Shown: positions 21,253 through 33,147, numbered from the stretch's first letter. The stretch is DNA of 64,000 bases from Rhinopithecus roxellana (GCF_007565055.1 NC_044550.1:91480174-91544173); one strand, 5' to 3'. The notes: a model not told the origin generated them from the sequence alone. Made by a program: numbers and translations.

Positions 21253-21435
21253 TAAAACAAAAACCAGTACTTATCATTTTATCTCTTTTTTTTTTAAATA
21301 TAGACAAAATGTTGGACAAGGATGAAAATTATTTTAAATACTACTTTTGGGTTCTTTTTTAATGAGAGGCAACATTGTCTAGTATATAAAATTTAGAGGA
21401 CTGGCAGCCTCAGTTTAAGAACAACTTCAACACCA
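21253..21435 (+). repeat. Local inverted duplicate, right arm
   Basis: Partner of 20409-20600. It runs into a MIR that continues beyond the duplicated part. Confidence 0.85.
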
Positions 21436-21500
21436 ATAAATTTTGACCTTGGGTAATCTTATTTTAACTTCTCTGAGCCATCATTTTCCTTGGTAAGAAA
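21365..21500 (+). mobile_element. MIR
   Basis: gcaacattgtctagta, actggcagcctcagttt, ttgaccttgggtaatctta, cttctctgagccatcattttcc match the MIR 5' half and core. Confidence 0.7.
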
Positions 21501-23107
21501 AAAACAACAAACAAAAACTTATGAAGGGGTCTACCTGAAGTGTTGTTTATTTAACCCTACACAACATACTCAGAATTGAGACTGATATCACTATAAAATG
21601 TGTGTGTGTGTGTGTATATACATATGTTTCCAAACTCTTTTGAACTTTTGTAATTTCGATCTTATTTAGGTTAAATTTATTTTGTTAATAACCTAAATAG
21701 ACTAAATATTATTTTCATGACCAATTGTGTCAGATTTTCTAGGATTATCTGCATATTAAATATTATTTTATGTTGCTCCCGTTATTGTTACCATTACATT
21801 CACACCTATATGATTTATAAGTCTTGATTATTACAAACACTAATGCTATTTTGGAATAAAAATTAAAATTCACTTAGGAAAATTAATGTTTAGTCTTTAC
21901 AATACTGTAGCACTACATATCTTGTCTACTACAATTTGTAAAAGTTGACATTTGCTTTCATAATATATAGAAGCAGCCAACACAGGGTATTTTTAAGAGC
22001 TTTCATGTAAAACCAAAAGAGTTCTGCCTATCATAATTCTAGTGTCTAAGAAAGGATTACTGGATGAAATAAACTCGAACAGCTTGCTCCATTGAGTATT
22101 TAAGAATGTCTATCATAACACCTATGCTAGTTAAATATGACTAGGAAAAGGAAGTCTCTCAGTTTTTAGGATAAACAAGAAGCAGAGCTCTCAAATTGTC
22201 ATGCTGAATGTTTTCCTTAGGGGACTTTATTTTTGCTCAGGGCCTAACTGTCTGAAACACATTTGTTTCTGCATATATGATGTCAAATTTAATATCTCTG
22301 TTCCTATGAGAAACCCAGACAGTGAACTAAATAAAAAATAGAGGGTATTGCCCTTAATTTGCAATATAAGACAACTAAAAGAACACTCAGATACTTTCCT
22401 GGGACTTCAAAGTCTGCATGCTTAGCAGGACCTCAAATATTAATATAAATACATATTTAAATCAAATAATCAATTATGAACATTTACTGAGCAGATACCT
22501 TACTATTCTTTCTGTCTCTGATGAACATGTAGGAAGAAAAGTCTTTTCTGTAATTAAATAAAGTTATTACAATACATTCTCATGGAAACATATGTTGTTC
22601 TTGTAACCACATACTAAAAATATCCTTAGAAAGCATACACTAGAAAACATTCTAGCATGAATATTTATTTCTCGTTCAGAATTATATCTTTCCATTTCTG
22701 CTTCTAAGTTATGATTTGAAAGACATTTTTTTGCCTCTAGTTGGGGTTACCCTTGAGCACTCTTTGATATAACAGACATTGAAACAGAGTTGGAAAGCTA
22801 CTTTTCACTAAGTGTTTCCACTTTACAAAAAGAGGCAAAATTCTATTTAACATCTAAGGAAATATTAAGCAAGACTGGAAAATTAAACAGCAAATTTATT
22901 TGCTATATTTTATATGGTAAAATATGTAAGAAATGCTAACCATATGATTTAATTGCATTTAGATTTTTAAAACATTTTATGAGAAAAATGACATATAAAT
23001 TGATGTAAACACTTGGAAAAATTACATAAATTATAAACACGTAAATAAAAAATAAATTTCTATTAACATACAACCTAGAAAAATTCTCAAAACGTTTTCA
23101 TTACAAA
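21501..23107. other. Unassigned AT-rich sequence
   Basis: A TG repeat lies at 21599-21616. Around 22480-22525 catttactgagcagatacct resembles the 3' end of a MIR in reverse. Otherwise no feature is recognised. Confidence 0.5.
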
Positions 23108-23408
23108 TTATTTATTTATTTATTTATTTGCGACAGAGTCTTGCTCTGTCATCAGACTGGACTGCAGTCGTGAGATCTCAGCTACTGCTAGCTTCTGCCT
23201 CCCAGGTTCAAATGATTCTCCTGCCTCAGTCTCCCAAGTAGCTGGGACTACAGGCATGTGCCACCACAACCAGCTAATTGTTGTATTTTTAGTGGAGACT
23301 GGGTTTCACAACGTTGGCCAGGATTGTTTCAATTTCTTGACCTCCTGATCTGCCCGCCTCGGCCTACCAAAGTGCTGGGATTACAGGTGTGAACCACCGT
23401 GTGTGGCC
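23108..23408 (-). mobile_element. AluS-like element with (TTTA)n tail
   Basis: TTTA array, gacagagtcttgctctgtc, both monomers in reverse, and the Alu 5' end ccgtgtgtggcct. Full length. Confidence 0.93.
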
Positions 23409-24420
23409 TTTGTTTTATTTTTCTATGACTAGTGATGGCTACAAGAAGAGCTAAGTTTCAAATGGTCAGGCTAAAATTAGGTTGTTAGTATAACTAATGT
23501 TCTTTCCAAAAACAGTTTACTCTCTTCTGTGTTGGTTTTTCAAAATAGCAGTTATGGTGAAAATTAATTATTTAAAAGAACCAAGTATAAAATGAATAGC
23601 ATATAGTTTATATATATATACATATGAGGATATGTATATATATATCCTCAGTATGTAAGGAAATTTAATATAAATAAGTACATTTTAACAGCTGTCAACT
23701 TTTATTAAAAAACTGGTATGGGATATGAATATAAAGGATACTTTCTTCTGCCTCATTGCAAATATGTAATAGAAGAATCTATTGCTCCTGTGAGGAGTCT
23801 AACAATAAAACACTTTTGAGCTTTTATACTCCCTTGAGACTTGAGTAAAGGCAACCTCAGATTCGTATTTTTCAAGTGTTCAGCTTAAAACTCCTTCCTT
23901 TGTGAGTAAAATGAAATCTTATTTTTTTTAAAAAAAGAAGCATAGAGAATAACAGTTAAATGTCAGAAGTAAAAATAAAATTAATGGGAGACTTTATAAT
24001 AAATTTAGTAATTGTTTTCAATCCTTCACTACCTCTCCATAATGTATGATACACACACATTGTTTCACCACTTGGCTTTACAGTAGACCTCAGTGGAGCA
24101 GGCATAGTATATATGACCACCTCATTGACCAAGTCACTAACTTGGAAAATAAAAGATTAACAGATGTGATATAAACAGAGATTTCAAAATGGGTGTTGTT
24201 CGACTCAGTCACTTCGGCTTCTCCCACCTTCTATGAAAATAATATGCTCTAGCTAACTTTTGGTCCCTGGAATGAAGAGTACCTGGAGTCTAGCTAAGAT
24301 CAAGTAAGTCCAGCAGAGATTAGTCAAACGGTAGCCAACTGACAGATTGATAAGCAAGAAAAATACATGTTTGTTGTTGTATGCCATTGAGCTGAAATAT
24401 TGTCACAGTAATTGCTTGAT
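23409..24420. other. Unassigned sequence
   Basis: An AT-rich hairpin lies at about 23625-23651 (gaggata ... tatcctc). No gene or repeat recognised. Confidence 0.5.
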
Positions 24421-24535
24421 AATACAGTTGGTAAGGCTTTGGGGAGTCAGTCAGACTCTGGATTCAGACTGCCTGTATTTTAATTCTTAACACCACTGTT
24501 TTTTAATTGAGTAACATTGGTTAAGTTCTCAGGAT
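24421..24535 (+). mobile_element. MIR fragment
   Basis: gtaaggctttggggagtcagtcagactctggattcagactgcctg and taacattggttaagttctca match MIR 5' half and core. An Alu interrupts it on the right; the continuation beyond the Alu is too decayed to be sure. Confidence 0.7.
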
Positions 24536-24828
24536 TTTTTTTTTTTTTTAGACAATCCCACTCTTTCGCCCGGGCTGGAGTGCAGTGACTCTATCTTGGC
24601 TCACCGCAACCTTCGCCTCCTGGGTTCAAGGGATTCTCCTACCTCAGCCTCCCCAGTCTCTGGGATTACAGGCGTCCACCACCACACCTAGTTAATTTTC
24701 ATATTTTTTGTAGAGACAAGGTTTCACCATTTTGGGCAGGCTGGTCTCCAACTCCTGACATCATAATTTGCTGGCCTCAGCCTCCCAAAGTGCTGGGATA
24801 ACAGGCATGAGCCACAGCACCCGGCCTG
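24536..24828 (-). mobile_element. AluS-like element
   Basis: T tract, then ccgggctggagtgcagtgac, both monomers in reverse, ending gccacagcacccggcc. Full length. caggat on both sides may be a short target duplication. Confidence 0.93.
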
Positions 24829-25259
24829 CAGGATCTTCTTTTAAGCAAAGGAGATAGAAATACACTTAAAACATCGTTGTTATAATTAGATAAACTGGGA
24901 TGTATAATGTGTTTAGGATAAACCTGGAATATAAGCATCTGAAATGTAAGTAAGTTTCAATAGTTAATACAGTCTAAAATTCTATATAATTTCACTTCAA
25001 ATGATGGTTTTTATTTAATAAAAGGATTACTAGCTCTCAGTGTCTGGATATAAATAACAAGGCTAACTGAAAGTTCATAGATAATAACTGTGTGTGTAAA
25101 TCCTAGATGTAGTTGATAAGTAATTGATTCATCTGCAATGGCTCAAAAAAAGTTAATACCTTTTGACATTTTTTGACCTTACAATACATTATTGAGAAAA
25201 TTAAATAGCATGGCCACAAATGTTTCAATAGAGCAGGACTTTGAAATGTCTGAGTGGAA
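24829..25259. other. Unassigned sequence
   Basis: Nothing recognised. The minus-strand frame at 25103-25330 partly overlaps the next LTR. Confidence 0.5.
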
Positions 25260-25615
25260 AAGTGTCCAGATCTATATTCGTTTATTATTGCTGCTGTAAT
25301 AAGTTGCCATGAGTTTAGTAGCTTAACCAATATAATTTGTTATCTGAAAGTCTATAGGTCAGAAGTCTGAAATGAGTCTCACTGGACTAAAACCAAGGTG
25401 TTCATAGGGTTGAGTTCCTTCTGGAGGCTCCAGAAGAGAATTTGATTCCTTGCCTAATCCATCATTTAGAGGTGGCACATATTCCTTGGCTTATGGACTC
25501 ATTCTTCCATCTTCAGAGACAGCAAACTAACAGCTCTTGTTTTTAATTCCAATACTGTCTTTCACTTTAAAAGCCCATGTGATTACACTGAGCTCAGTCA
25601 GATAATCTAGAATAA
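25260..25615 (-). mobile_element. MLT1-type MaLR LTR, partial
   Basis: ttattattgctgctgtaata, agtagcttaaccaatata, ggtcagaagtctgaaatgag, ccttctggaggctccaga, atgtgattacactgagctc, gataatctagaataac follow the reverse complement of an MLT1-like LTR. The far end is missing and is replaced by a TTATT-rich tract. Confidence 0.75.
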
Positions 25616-25679
25616 CTTTTGTTATTATTTTTATTATTTATTATATTTGTATTTATTTATTGTATTTATTATTTATTTT
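25616..25679. repeat. TTATT-rich low-complexity tract
   Basis: Irregular repeats of tttattatt. They resume as tttattatttgtattttc at 25777, so the 97-bp segment between looks inserted into this tract. Confidence 0.8.
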
Positions 25680-25776
25680 ATTATTGCAAATTCCTAACTA
25701 TGAGATTGTTCTACTTATTTCTTTTTTGTAAAAGAAAAAGGATAAATTTTAGGGAAGATGCCTACCAGACAAAATT
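25680..25776 (+). repeat. 97-bp direct repeat, copy 1 (inferred recipient)
   Basis: From attattgcaaattcctaac to accagacaaaatt. It matches 26602-26698 with one difference (ctaacta versus ctaacca). Both edges lie in TTATT or AAAATT microhomology. Confidence 0.93.
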
Positions 25777-26601
25777 TTTATTATTTGTATTTTCCTAAAA
25801 TTAGCAAAGTTTGTGTTCTCACATTGCTTCAGCTTTTCCTCCTAAATTCTGGAGAAAACTCTTATTGAGCAAGATATGAAATACTTTGTAATTTATATTT
25901 AGGACATAGCTAAATATGATGCAATTTAGTGTGATACAACTAGTTAAATGTGATACAATAGCGTGATTCAATTCTCTTTATAGATATGATCTGCTATCAA
26001 TCAGTAGACAAAGAATCAAGGAAAAAACCTTAATGCAAAACATAATCTTGTTACTTTCAATCTCTTATTCTTCTTTTTGGAAATGTATTATGGGGAAGAA
26101 GTTGTTAAGACATGCTGTGAGATCAATTAATATGAAAATCACGATTTGATGGATGAACTCTGGGCATCATTTGACAGTGATCAAGATTGTTTATTTCAAA
26201 AGCCTCGTTTCCGCCCTCCTTTAGTTATTTTACAATTCGGTATGCTATCTATTAGATTTAATATGACATCAGTTGTGTCATTTAACTCTTCAATGCTGAA
26301 AGGACAACTGACTAAAAATTGTTTATTGGTGTGACATTCTAAACAATCCAAGGATAAATCTGCTGACAGAGGGACTTTGCTAAAGAAAATTAACAATTTC
26401 AGCTGTGTAGCCTTCCAATAGAAGAGATGAAGATACATTGCTGTAGATTCTGAAGAATGTCACAAAACGCCAGTTATACTGAGCTTCTAAAAGCCTATAG
26501 GCCTGCAAATAGCAAAAACGAAATGATTTAAAAAGGATGGTAAAACCACTAAGGGGTAGAATAAAGTACCTTTTAGTGCCTAGGCTGGCAAAATTGGTAC
26601 C
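25777..26601. other. Unassigned spacer between the 97-bp repeats
   Basis: No poly(A), no transposon termini and no gene. Small frames at 26146-26334 and 26196-26438 lack support. Confidence 0.5.
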
Positions 26602-26698
26602 ATTATTGCAAATTCCTAACCATGAGATTGTTCTACTTATTTCTTTTTTGTAAAAGAAAAAGGATAAATTTTAGGGAAGATGCCTACCAGACAAAATT
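26602..26698 (+). repeat. 97-bp direct repeat, copy 2 (inferred source)
   Basis: Partner of 25680-25776. Its flanks are ordinary unique sequence (ttggtacc on the left, cggctctaagatgg on the right), so it is the more likely original. Confidence 0.93.
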
Positions 26699-29086
26699 CG
26701 GCTCTAAGATGGTTTGTCTTCAGGTTGCAAAATGACGGACCTTTTTAAAAAATATTATAGCTCCTCAAATTGTTCTAAAATATCAAAATATTAGAATCCT
26801 TTATACAACCTGGGACACATTATTTTTATCTTGTTTGTGTATTTGTTTCCCTTCAATTTAAAGACACTCTAAGGAAGAGTTTGCTTCCCCTGTTCTCAGC
26901 TAGTTCTGATCTATCGTGTTATTTCCAAATGTTCTGAATTCTACAGGGCTTACATTTATGACTTTAATTTTCATTGTCATGTTCTTTCCAAGTGCCAATA
27001 AAAACTAACTTTAAAAACATAAAAGCAGGAAGCAGTTGACTATGTAACCTTATTTGTCCTATAAACAAGCAAGTTTCTAATAATTGCTCATTTTCCAACT
27101 TGAACATAATAATAGAAACTGTTATAATGGCAAGTAGTTATTCTATCCCCTAATTAAATTCAAAATATATTTTAATTCTAAATGTATGTAAAGGAAATTT
27201 AAACTTTAAAAACTAGCCATATTTAAAAACTAGCCATTTATTCATTAGAATAAACTAGCCATATTTATTCTAATGAAAAGTGCCTAGATAAAACAGAATT
27301 TAAAATATAGCATATATGAAAAGGAATATAAACAATACGAACTAATTATATCTTACTCTCTTGGGCAACCCAAAGTTAATTATAGTTAAAACTACTCTCC
27401 TTTGGATATTATTTTGAGAACCAGAAAACACAATCATTTGCCATTGATTATTTTTTAATTTAAAATGATTTGCTAGATGATATGATTTGAAAATTATAAT
27501 GGGTAATAATAAAAGCATATGAAAAGCTCTGAAGCATAAATATAGTTATGTAAATTTTAAATGTGCATAGTTATGACATTACCTAGATGTAGAGTTGGAA
27601 GAAGGATGCATTTCAGATCCAAAAAGATTTAATTAAATGTGTTTGTCTGGAAAATATTCTTCTAAATTAATCCTTCCCATGCCGTGCCCACCTTGCAGTT
27701 TTGAGAAATATATAATCAATAAAAGTTTAAAGTTTTGCATGATTTATGTTACAATATTCAACACACTTTTTTCCATCACTCACTTATTTCAGTCAAAGTC
27801 TAGAACTACTCATTCCATCTTCAACTTAGCAAGCCACCTCCGTGTATGAGACAGAATTAGTTCTTAAACAAAATTGAGTATGCTTTATCCAAAAATATGC
27901 CCCTTTATTCCCTCAATTAATGCTTTAAAACTTTTTTTTAGAATAAAATATCCAGACGAATTGACATGTTTAATGTAAAGCCATATTAGAAAAGTATGTT
28001 GATTCCCCTGGAACACTTTCTTACTGAAGGATGTAATTTATATGTCTATCAGCACTTATCCAAATATTCCCAGTTATTAGTTTCCTTGTCAGAGAGCAGC
28101 TATATAAAATGGCATCAATTCTATAACATAAAAATATCTTTCCAAACTTTCAGGCTTTTGCCCCCAGTATCACACAAAAAGAGTGTTATTAGAAACGTAG
28201 AATCCCTCTGTCTCTAGATATTAAAAACTATGTTATTAAATAAGAGACTGCTGTGAAAATTGATACATACTGTTTATTCTTCTTCCTGTATCCACAGCTA
28301 GATTATTACAATGATTTTGTACATCGTTTTGCACTGTTAGTGAGCAACAGAATGTCAAGTGTTGGACACTACCTCTCGGCTTGACTTGTGAAAATTCCTC
28401 TACAAAATTCTTCATGTTTTATTTTCCTTTTCTTCGGACATAAGCCAATATTCATGAAAGCCCACATGCTGAAAAATGTAGAGCTTAAAATTGAAGAAAC
28501 CCAGATCTGTAAATCCACCGTGAGCCACAAGCCAGCTAGGAACACTAGATTTGGAATTTACCTGTGTGATAAATGAACTTCTCTCATGTTTGAGTCCTTT
28601 GTACATTTACTGAGTATAGCAACTAGCACTACATGCCTTGTAATAGAATTGGCAACTGGAAATGGCTTGCTGCCTTTATAGCACCTAAAGTATGTGGCAT
28701 TGGCCCAGGAGTTGGAGGACAGGTGGTAAGAAAATAGATCTTATATGTTGTAAAGCTTAAGATCTCTGTTAAACAATGACTGAAATATTCAGTAAAACTG
28801 TCACCCATAAAGATTTTGAAAATTTTGAAAACAGACTATGTGTCTACTGAGACTGACTTCAGAAAGAGGGATTTAAAACAAACATGCTGTATATTAGCTA
28901 TGACTGGCAGCTTTTAGTCAAAATATGAAAAGCGATGAGATCATGCAAGAATTGATTGGTTTTCAAACATAGATAAAAGTAGGGAGAGTATGGAAATAAA
29001 GAAAGTTATGGGGTTGGGAAAGCCACCAGCCATTTCTGGATCCAACTAAGAAGATGAGAGACAGAAAAAGACTTAATGATAAAAAC
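26699..29086. other. Unassigned AT-rich sequence
   Basis: No repeat family or gene is recognised. A perfect hairpin lies at 27241-27277. Short open frames (27637-27849, 27996-28217, 28388-28576) lack support. Confidence 0.5.
27241..27277. repeat. Perfect 14-bp-stem hairpin with repeated actagccat motif
   Basis: ttcattagaataaa, a 9-base loop ctagccata, then tttattctaatgaa. The motif actagccat occurs at 27212, 27229 and 27254, so the hairpin probably arose together with a small local duplication. Confidence 0.9.
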
Positions 29087-29410
29087 AGGCTGGGCGCAGT
29101 GACTCATGCCTGTAATCTCAGCCTTTGGGAGGCCACAGAGGGATGATCACCTGAGGTCAGGGGTTCGAGACTATGCTGGCCAACATGGTGAAACCCTGTC
29201 TCTACTAAAAATACAAAAAATTAACTGAGCGTGGTGGTGCGTGCCTGTAATCTCAGCTGCTTGGGAAGCTGAGGCAGGAGAATCACTTGAATCCAGGAGA
29301 CAGAGGTTGCAGTGAGCCAAGATGGCACCATTGCACTCTAGCCTGGGCAACAAGAGCGAAACTCTGTCCCCAAAGTCCGTCCCCAAAATAAAATAAATAA
29401 AAATACAAAA
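29087..29410 (+). mobile_element. AluS-like element
   Basis: gctgggcgcagtgactcatg through gaaactctgtccccaaa to an A-rich tail of AAAT-type repeats. Full length; gtccccaaa is doubled near the end. Confidence 0.93.
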
Positions 29411-30829
29411 TAATAAGATTTCTTAGTTAAAGAAGTGCCTTAATCCTCATATAAACATCTTTGAAGCTAATACTGTTTCACCTGAATATTTTTCTGCATT
29501 CTACCACAGATTAGCCACAATTAAGTGGGAAGAAAAGCATAAACTCTAAGAATCAAATAAATAAAGCCCACCTGAGAATTATCCATGAAGAAAACTTTGT
29601 AGGATTTTACTGACCTTTTGAAATGCCTGCAGCAAACAGATCAGAAACCTACTACATTTTTTTTTTGAGGGAATTATTTTGTCAAAGAAGCAAAAAATCA
29701 AGTACAAGAAACACTTGGATGTTTTTACTTCAATCCTTTGTGTTTAGAGTTGCACAAGTAAGAAGAGCACAATAAAGACTCTACTCCAGCAAACTGGTCA
29801 TTTTTCTTCTAAAGTACACTCACTTCAAATATACATATAGAGTGTAGCAAACAAGAAGGAATATCTGAGAAGACAAAAAAGAACTCAAAGAACAATGCAT
29901 GAAGAGGGAAAATTAGGACAGTCCGATTAAGGTGTTTCTCCAGCAAAGTAGGAGTTCCTATAATGTATGGACGCCAACATTTTATTATTATTCTGGAAAA
30001 CTGATTTCAGTGTGTTTATCATTCTCCACTTTGCCAATTGGGACTTTCTATCAAGGTTATTCATCCCCTTCTCCTCTGTAGAAGTGTACAGATATAAAAC
30101 GAGGCATATAAGGAGATAGACAAAATGTCTTTTGGTTTATAGGTTTTCAGACAATAAGGAACCCATTGACATCAAGGAAATGGTCTAGATATCTTGAATG
30201 CTGAGTTGAGTGCAGTAATTGAACAGGACTTTGGTTTATCTTATCTGAAAATACTAGATTGGTTGACCGTTGCTGAGACAAGATATGTGTTTACTAAAAC
30301 TACCTCCTCTTCTTGGAGATCCAGAAACAGTATATATGCTGGCCTCCTTAGCATTTGGATGTAATTATATTATAGATAATAGACGATAAGCAGAATTGAT
30401 GTGAACCACTCCTAGGACCAGCTTTTAAAAACTTCAAACCTGCTGTGTATTCTCTTCACAATTTTTCTTCCCTGCCAGCTGAGTTAGATAAGCATAGCAA
30501 CTTTAAAAACCACACGTTGAAGATGGTTGACCTAAGAGATGGTATTTTCTTGCTCTTTGACTCATCCCTCAGAGAAACACCCATATTAGTCTTTATAGGA
30601 TTCAAAAAATAAATTAATCCATAACAAAATGTAACTCTTGTTTAAAATGAACCTTTTTAAATGTTTGAGTTTATTTGCAATCTTCCAGCTTTATGTTATC
30701 GGGTAGACATAGGTCACATAACAATATGATATAATTTATGCATGTATCACATAATTTGTACATCTGCCTCTTATTTATAGGTTTAATCAGTTTGTTATTT
30801 CACAGATCATCTCAATTTAATTCACTCAA
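29411..30829. other. Unassigned sequence
   Basis: No gene or repeat recognised. Confidence 0.5.
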
Positions 30830-30953
30830 TTAAACAAATAGCTCTGAGTAACCATTTATGTGTGATGCTGAGCTACTACTGGAGATAAACCAGTGAATAA
30901 GACAATAATCTTGTCTTGAAGAAACTTATGGTCCAGAAGAACTTAGGCAAATG
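30830..30953. mobile_element. Ancient L2- or MIR-like fragment
   Basis: gtgatgctgagctactactggagataaaccagtgaataagac and ttgaagaaacttatggtcc resemble the common 'tgctggggatacagcagtgaa ... ggagcttac' stretch of old mammalian elements. Family and strand are uncertain. Confidence 0.4.
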
Positions 30954-31156
30954 CAGTCACGCACCACATAATGATGTTTTGATGATTAACAGACCATATA
31001 TATGATGGTGGTCCCGTAAGATTGTAATGGAGTTGAAAAATTTCTGTCCCCTAGTGATGACATCATAGCCATCATAATATCATCACAGTGCAATACATTA
31101 TCACACATTTGTAATGATGCTGGTGTAAACAAACCTACTGTGCTGCCAGTTGTATA

Positions 31157-31171
31157 AAAGTATAGCACATA
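31157..31171. repeat. Alu target-site duplication, left
   Basis: aaagtatagcacata, matching aaagcatggcacata at 31481-31495. Confidence 0.88.
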
Positions 31172-31480
31172 GTCAGGCGTGGTGGCTCATACCTGTAATC
31201 CCAGCACTTTGGGAGGCCGAGGAGGGCAGATCTCCTGAGGTCAGGAGTTCGAGACCAGCCTGGCCAACGTGGTGAAACCTGGTCTCTACTAAAAATACAA
31301 AAAAAAAAAAAAAAAAAATTAGGCGAGGTGGCAGGCATCTATAATCCCAGCTACTCAGGAGGCTGAGGCAGGAGAATCACTTGAACCTGGAAGGTGGAGG
31401 TTGCAGTGAGTCGAGATCATGCCATTGCTCTCCAGCCTGGGTAACAAGAGCAAAACTCCATCTCACAAAAAAAAAAAAAA
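31172..31480 (+). mobile_element. AluS-like element inside Tigger
   Basis: gtcaggcgtggtggctcata to aactccatctca plus an A tract; the mid-element linker is also expanded to about 20 A. A 15-bp target-site duplication in Tigger sequence bounds it. The minus-strand frame at 31135-31338 is Alu-derived. Confidence 0.95.
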
Positions 31481-31495
31481 AAAGCATGGCACATA
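31481..31495. repeat. Alu target-site duplication, right
   Basis: aaagcatggcacata, partner of 31157-31171. Confidence 0.88.
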
Positions 31496-32290
31496 AAATT
31501 ATGTATTATATATAATACGTGGTATTGCTAATAAATTACTATGTTGCTGGTTAACTTATTTGTGGTACTATGCTTTTTAATTATTTTTTAGTATACTTTT
31601 TCTAATTATTTTTTAAAGAAAATATTACAGTAATAGAGCCTCAGGCAGGTCGTTCAGTAGGTATTCCAAAAGAAGGCATTGTTCTCACAGGAGAAGACAA
31701 CTCCATGGGTGTTACTACCAGTGGGGCAAGTAGACCTTCCAGTGAAGTGAGATGTGGAAGTGAAGACAGTGATATTGATGATCCTGACCCTATGGAGGCC
31801 TAAGCTGATGTGTCTTTGTTTTAACAAAAAATTTTTAAGAAAAATTAAAAATAGAAAAAAAACTTACAGAATAAAGATATAAAGGGAGAAAATCTTTTTG
31901 TATAGCTGTACAATATACAATGTGATAGTGAAGGTTAATTTATTATTGAAGAAAGGAAAAACTATTGTTCATTAATTTAATGCAGACTAAGTGTCCAATG
32001 TTTTGAAAGTCTGCAGTAGTGCACAGTGATGTCCTAGGCCTTCACACTCACTCGTCACTCACTCACTGACATATCCACAGCAACTCCTAGTCCTAAAAGC
32101 TCTGTTCACAGAAAGTGCCTTACCCAAGTGTACCATTTTCAGTCTTTCATACCATATTTTTACTGTACCTTTTCTCTGTTTAGATATATTTGGATGCACA
32201 AATACTTCCCTCTGTATTACAATTGCCTACAGTATTGAGTACAGTAATGTTCTATACTGATTTGCAGCCTAGGAGCAATAGGCTATACCA

Positions 32291-32664
32291 GGGGTCCCCA
32301 ATCCCTGGGCCATGAACTGGTCCATGGCCTGTTAGAAACTGGGCCACACAGCAGCAAGTGAGAGTGGTGGGTGAGTGCGCAAAACTTCAACTTCACACCT
32401 GCTCTCCATTGCTTGCACTACCGCCTAAAGTCTGTCTCCTATCAGATCAGCAGCAGAATTAGATGGTCATAGGAGTGTGAACCTTGTTGTGAACTGTGTG
32501 TGTGAGGGAGACTGCACACTCCTCATAAGGATCTAATGCCTGAGGATCTGTCACTGTCTCCCATCACCTCCAGATGGGACCAACTAGTTGTGGGAGAACA
32601 AGCTCAGGGCTTCCACTGAACCTACATTATGGTGTTACATAATTATTTCATTATTTATTGCAAG
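32291..32664 (+). mobile_element. MER1-type hAT-Charlie element, left part
   Basis: ggggtccccaatccctggg, tggcctgttagaaactggg, ccacacagcagcaagtgag, gtctcctatcagatcagcag, cccatcacctccagatggga, aagctcagggcttccactg match MER1A/B-like elements. It is interrupted by an MST LTR and resumes at 33028. Confidence 0.88.
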
Positions 32665-33027
32665 TGTATTCCTCTATCTTCAAGCTGTTAATAAAGACAT
32701 ACCCAAGACTGGGCAATTTACAAAAGAAGGAGGTTTAATGGACTCACGGTTCCACGTGGCTAGGGAGGTCTCACAATCATGGCAGAAGGCAAAAGGCACA
32801 TCTCACATGGTGGCAGACAAGAGGAGAGAATGAGAGCCAAAAGAAAGGGGTTTCCCCTTATAAAACTATCAGATCTCATGAGACTTATTCACGATCACAA
32901 GCACGGTATGGAGGAAACCTTTCCCATGATTCAATTATCTCCCACTGGGTCCCTCCCACAACACAAGAGAACTATGGAGCTACAATTCAAGATGAGATTT
33001 GGGTGTGGACACGGCCAAACCATATCA
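32665..33027 (-). mobile_element. MST/THE1-type MaLR solo LTR inside MER1
   Basis: tgtattcctctatcttcaag, taataaagacatacccaaga, gggcaatttacaaaagaagg, atggcagaaggcaaaaggca, cagatctcatgagacttatt, and the end aaaccatatca follow the reverse complement of a THE1/MST LTR. The frames at 32588-33036 are LTR-derived. Confidence 0.9.
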
Positions 33028-33147
33028 ATGAGGTAACGATAATAGAAATAAAGTGCACAATAAATGTAATGTGTTTAATTATCCCAAAACAATACCCCCC
33101 ACCCCAATCTGTAGAAAAATTGTCTTCCATGAACCCAGTCCCTGGTG
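33028..33147 (+). mobile_element. MER1-type hAT-Charlie element, right part
   Basis: aataatagaaataaagtgc-type stretch, acaataaatgtaatgtgttt, then accccaatctgtagaaaaat, tgtcttccatgaacccagtc. The extreme right terminus (gttggggaccactg) is degenerate. Confidence 0.85.

Larger units (their letters stand above)
30954..32290. mobile_element. Tigger-family DNA transposon, non-autonomous, right end lost
   Basis: Starts with the terminus cagtcacgcaccacataatg and continues gatggtggtcccgtaag, aacaaacctactgtgctgcc, gcctcaggcaggtcgttc, gatattgatgatcctgaccc, atgtcctaggccttcac, aattgcctacagtattgagt, taggagcaataggctatacc. The order matches Tigger/MER2-type elements of the pogo group. No transposase core (DDE domain) is present between the halves. 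The right inverted terminus is missing: MER1 begins at 32291. Confidence 0.85.

Noticed and set aside
25680..26698. The 97-bp repeats as a target-site duplication of an 825-bp transposon
   Set aside because: No known element makes so long a duplication, and the spacer has no termini, A-tail or coding remnants.
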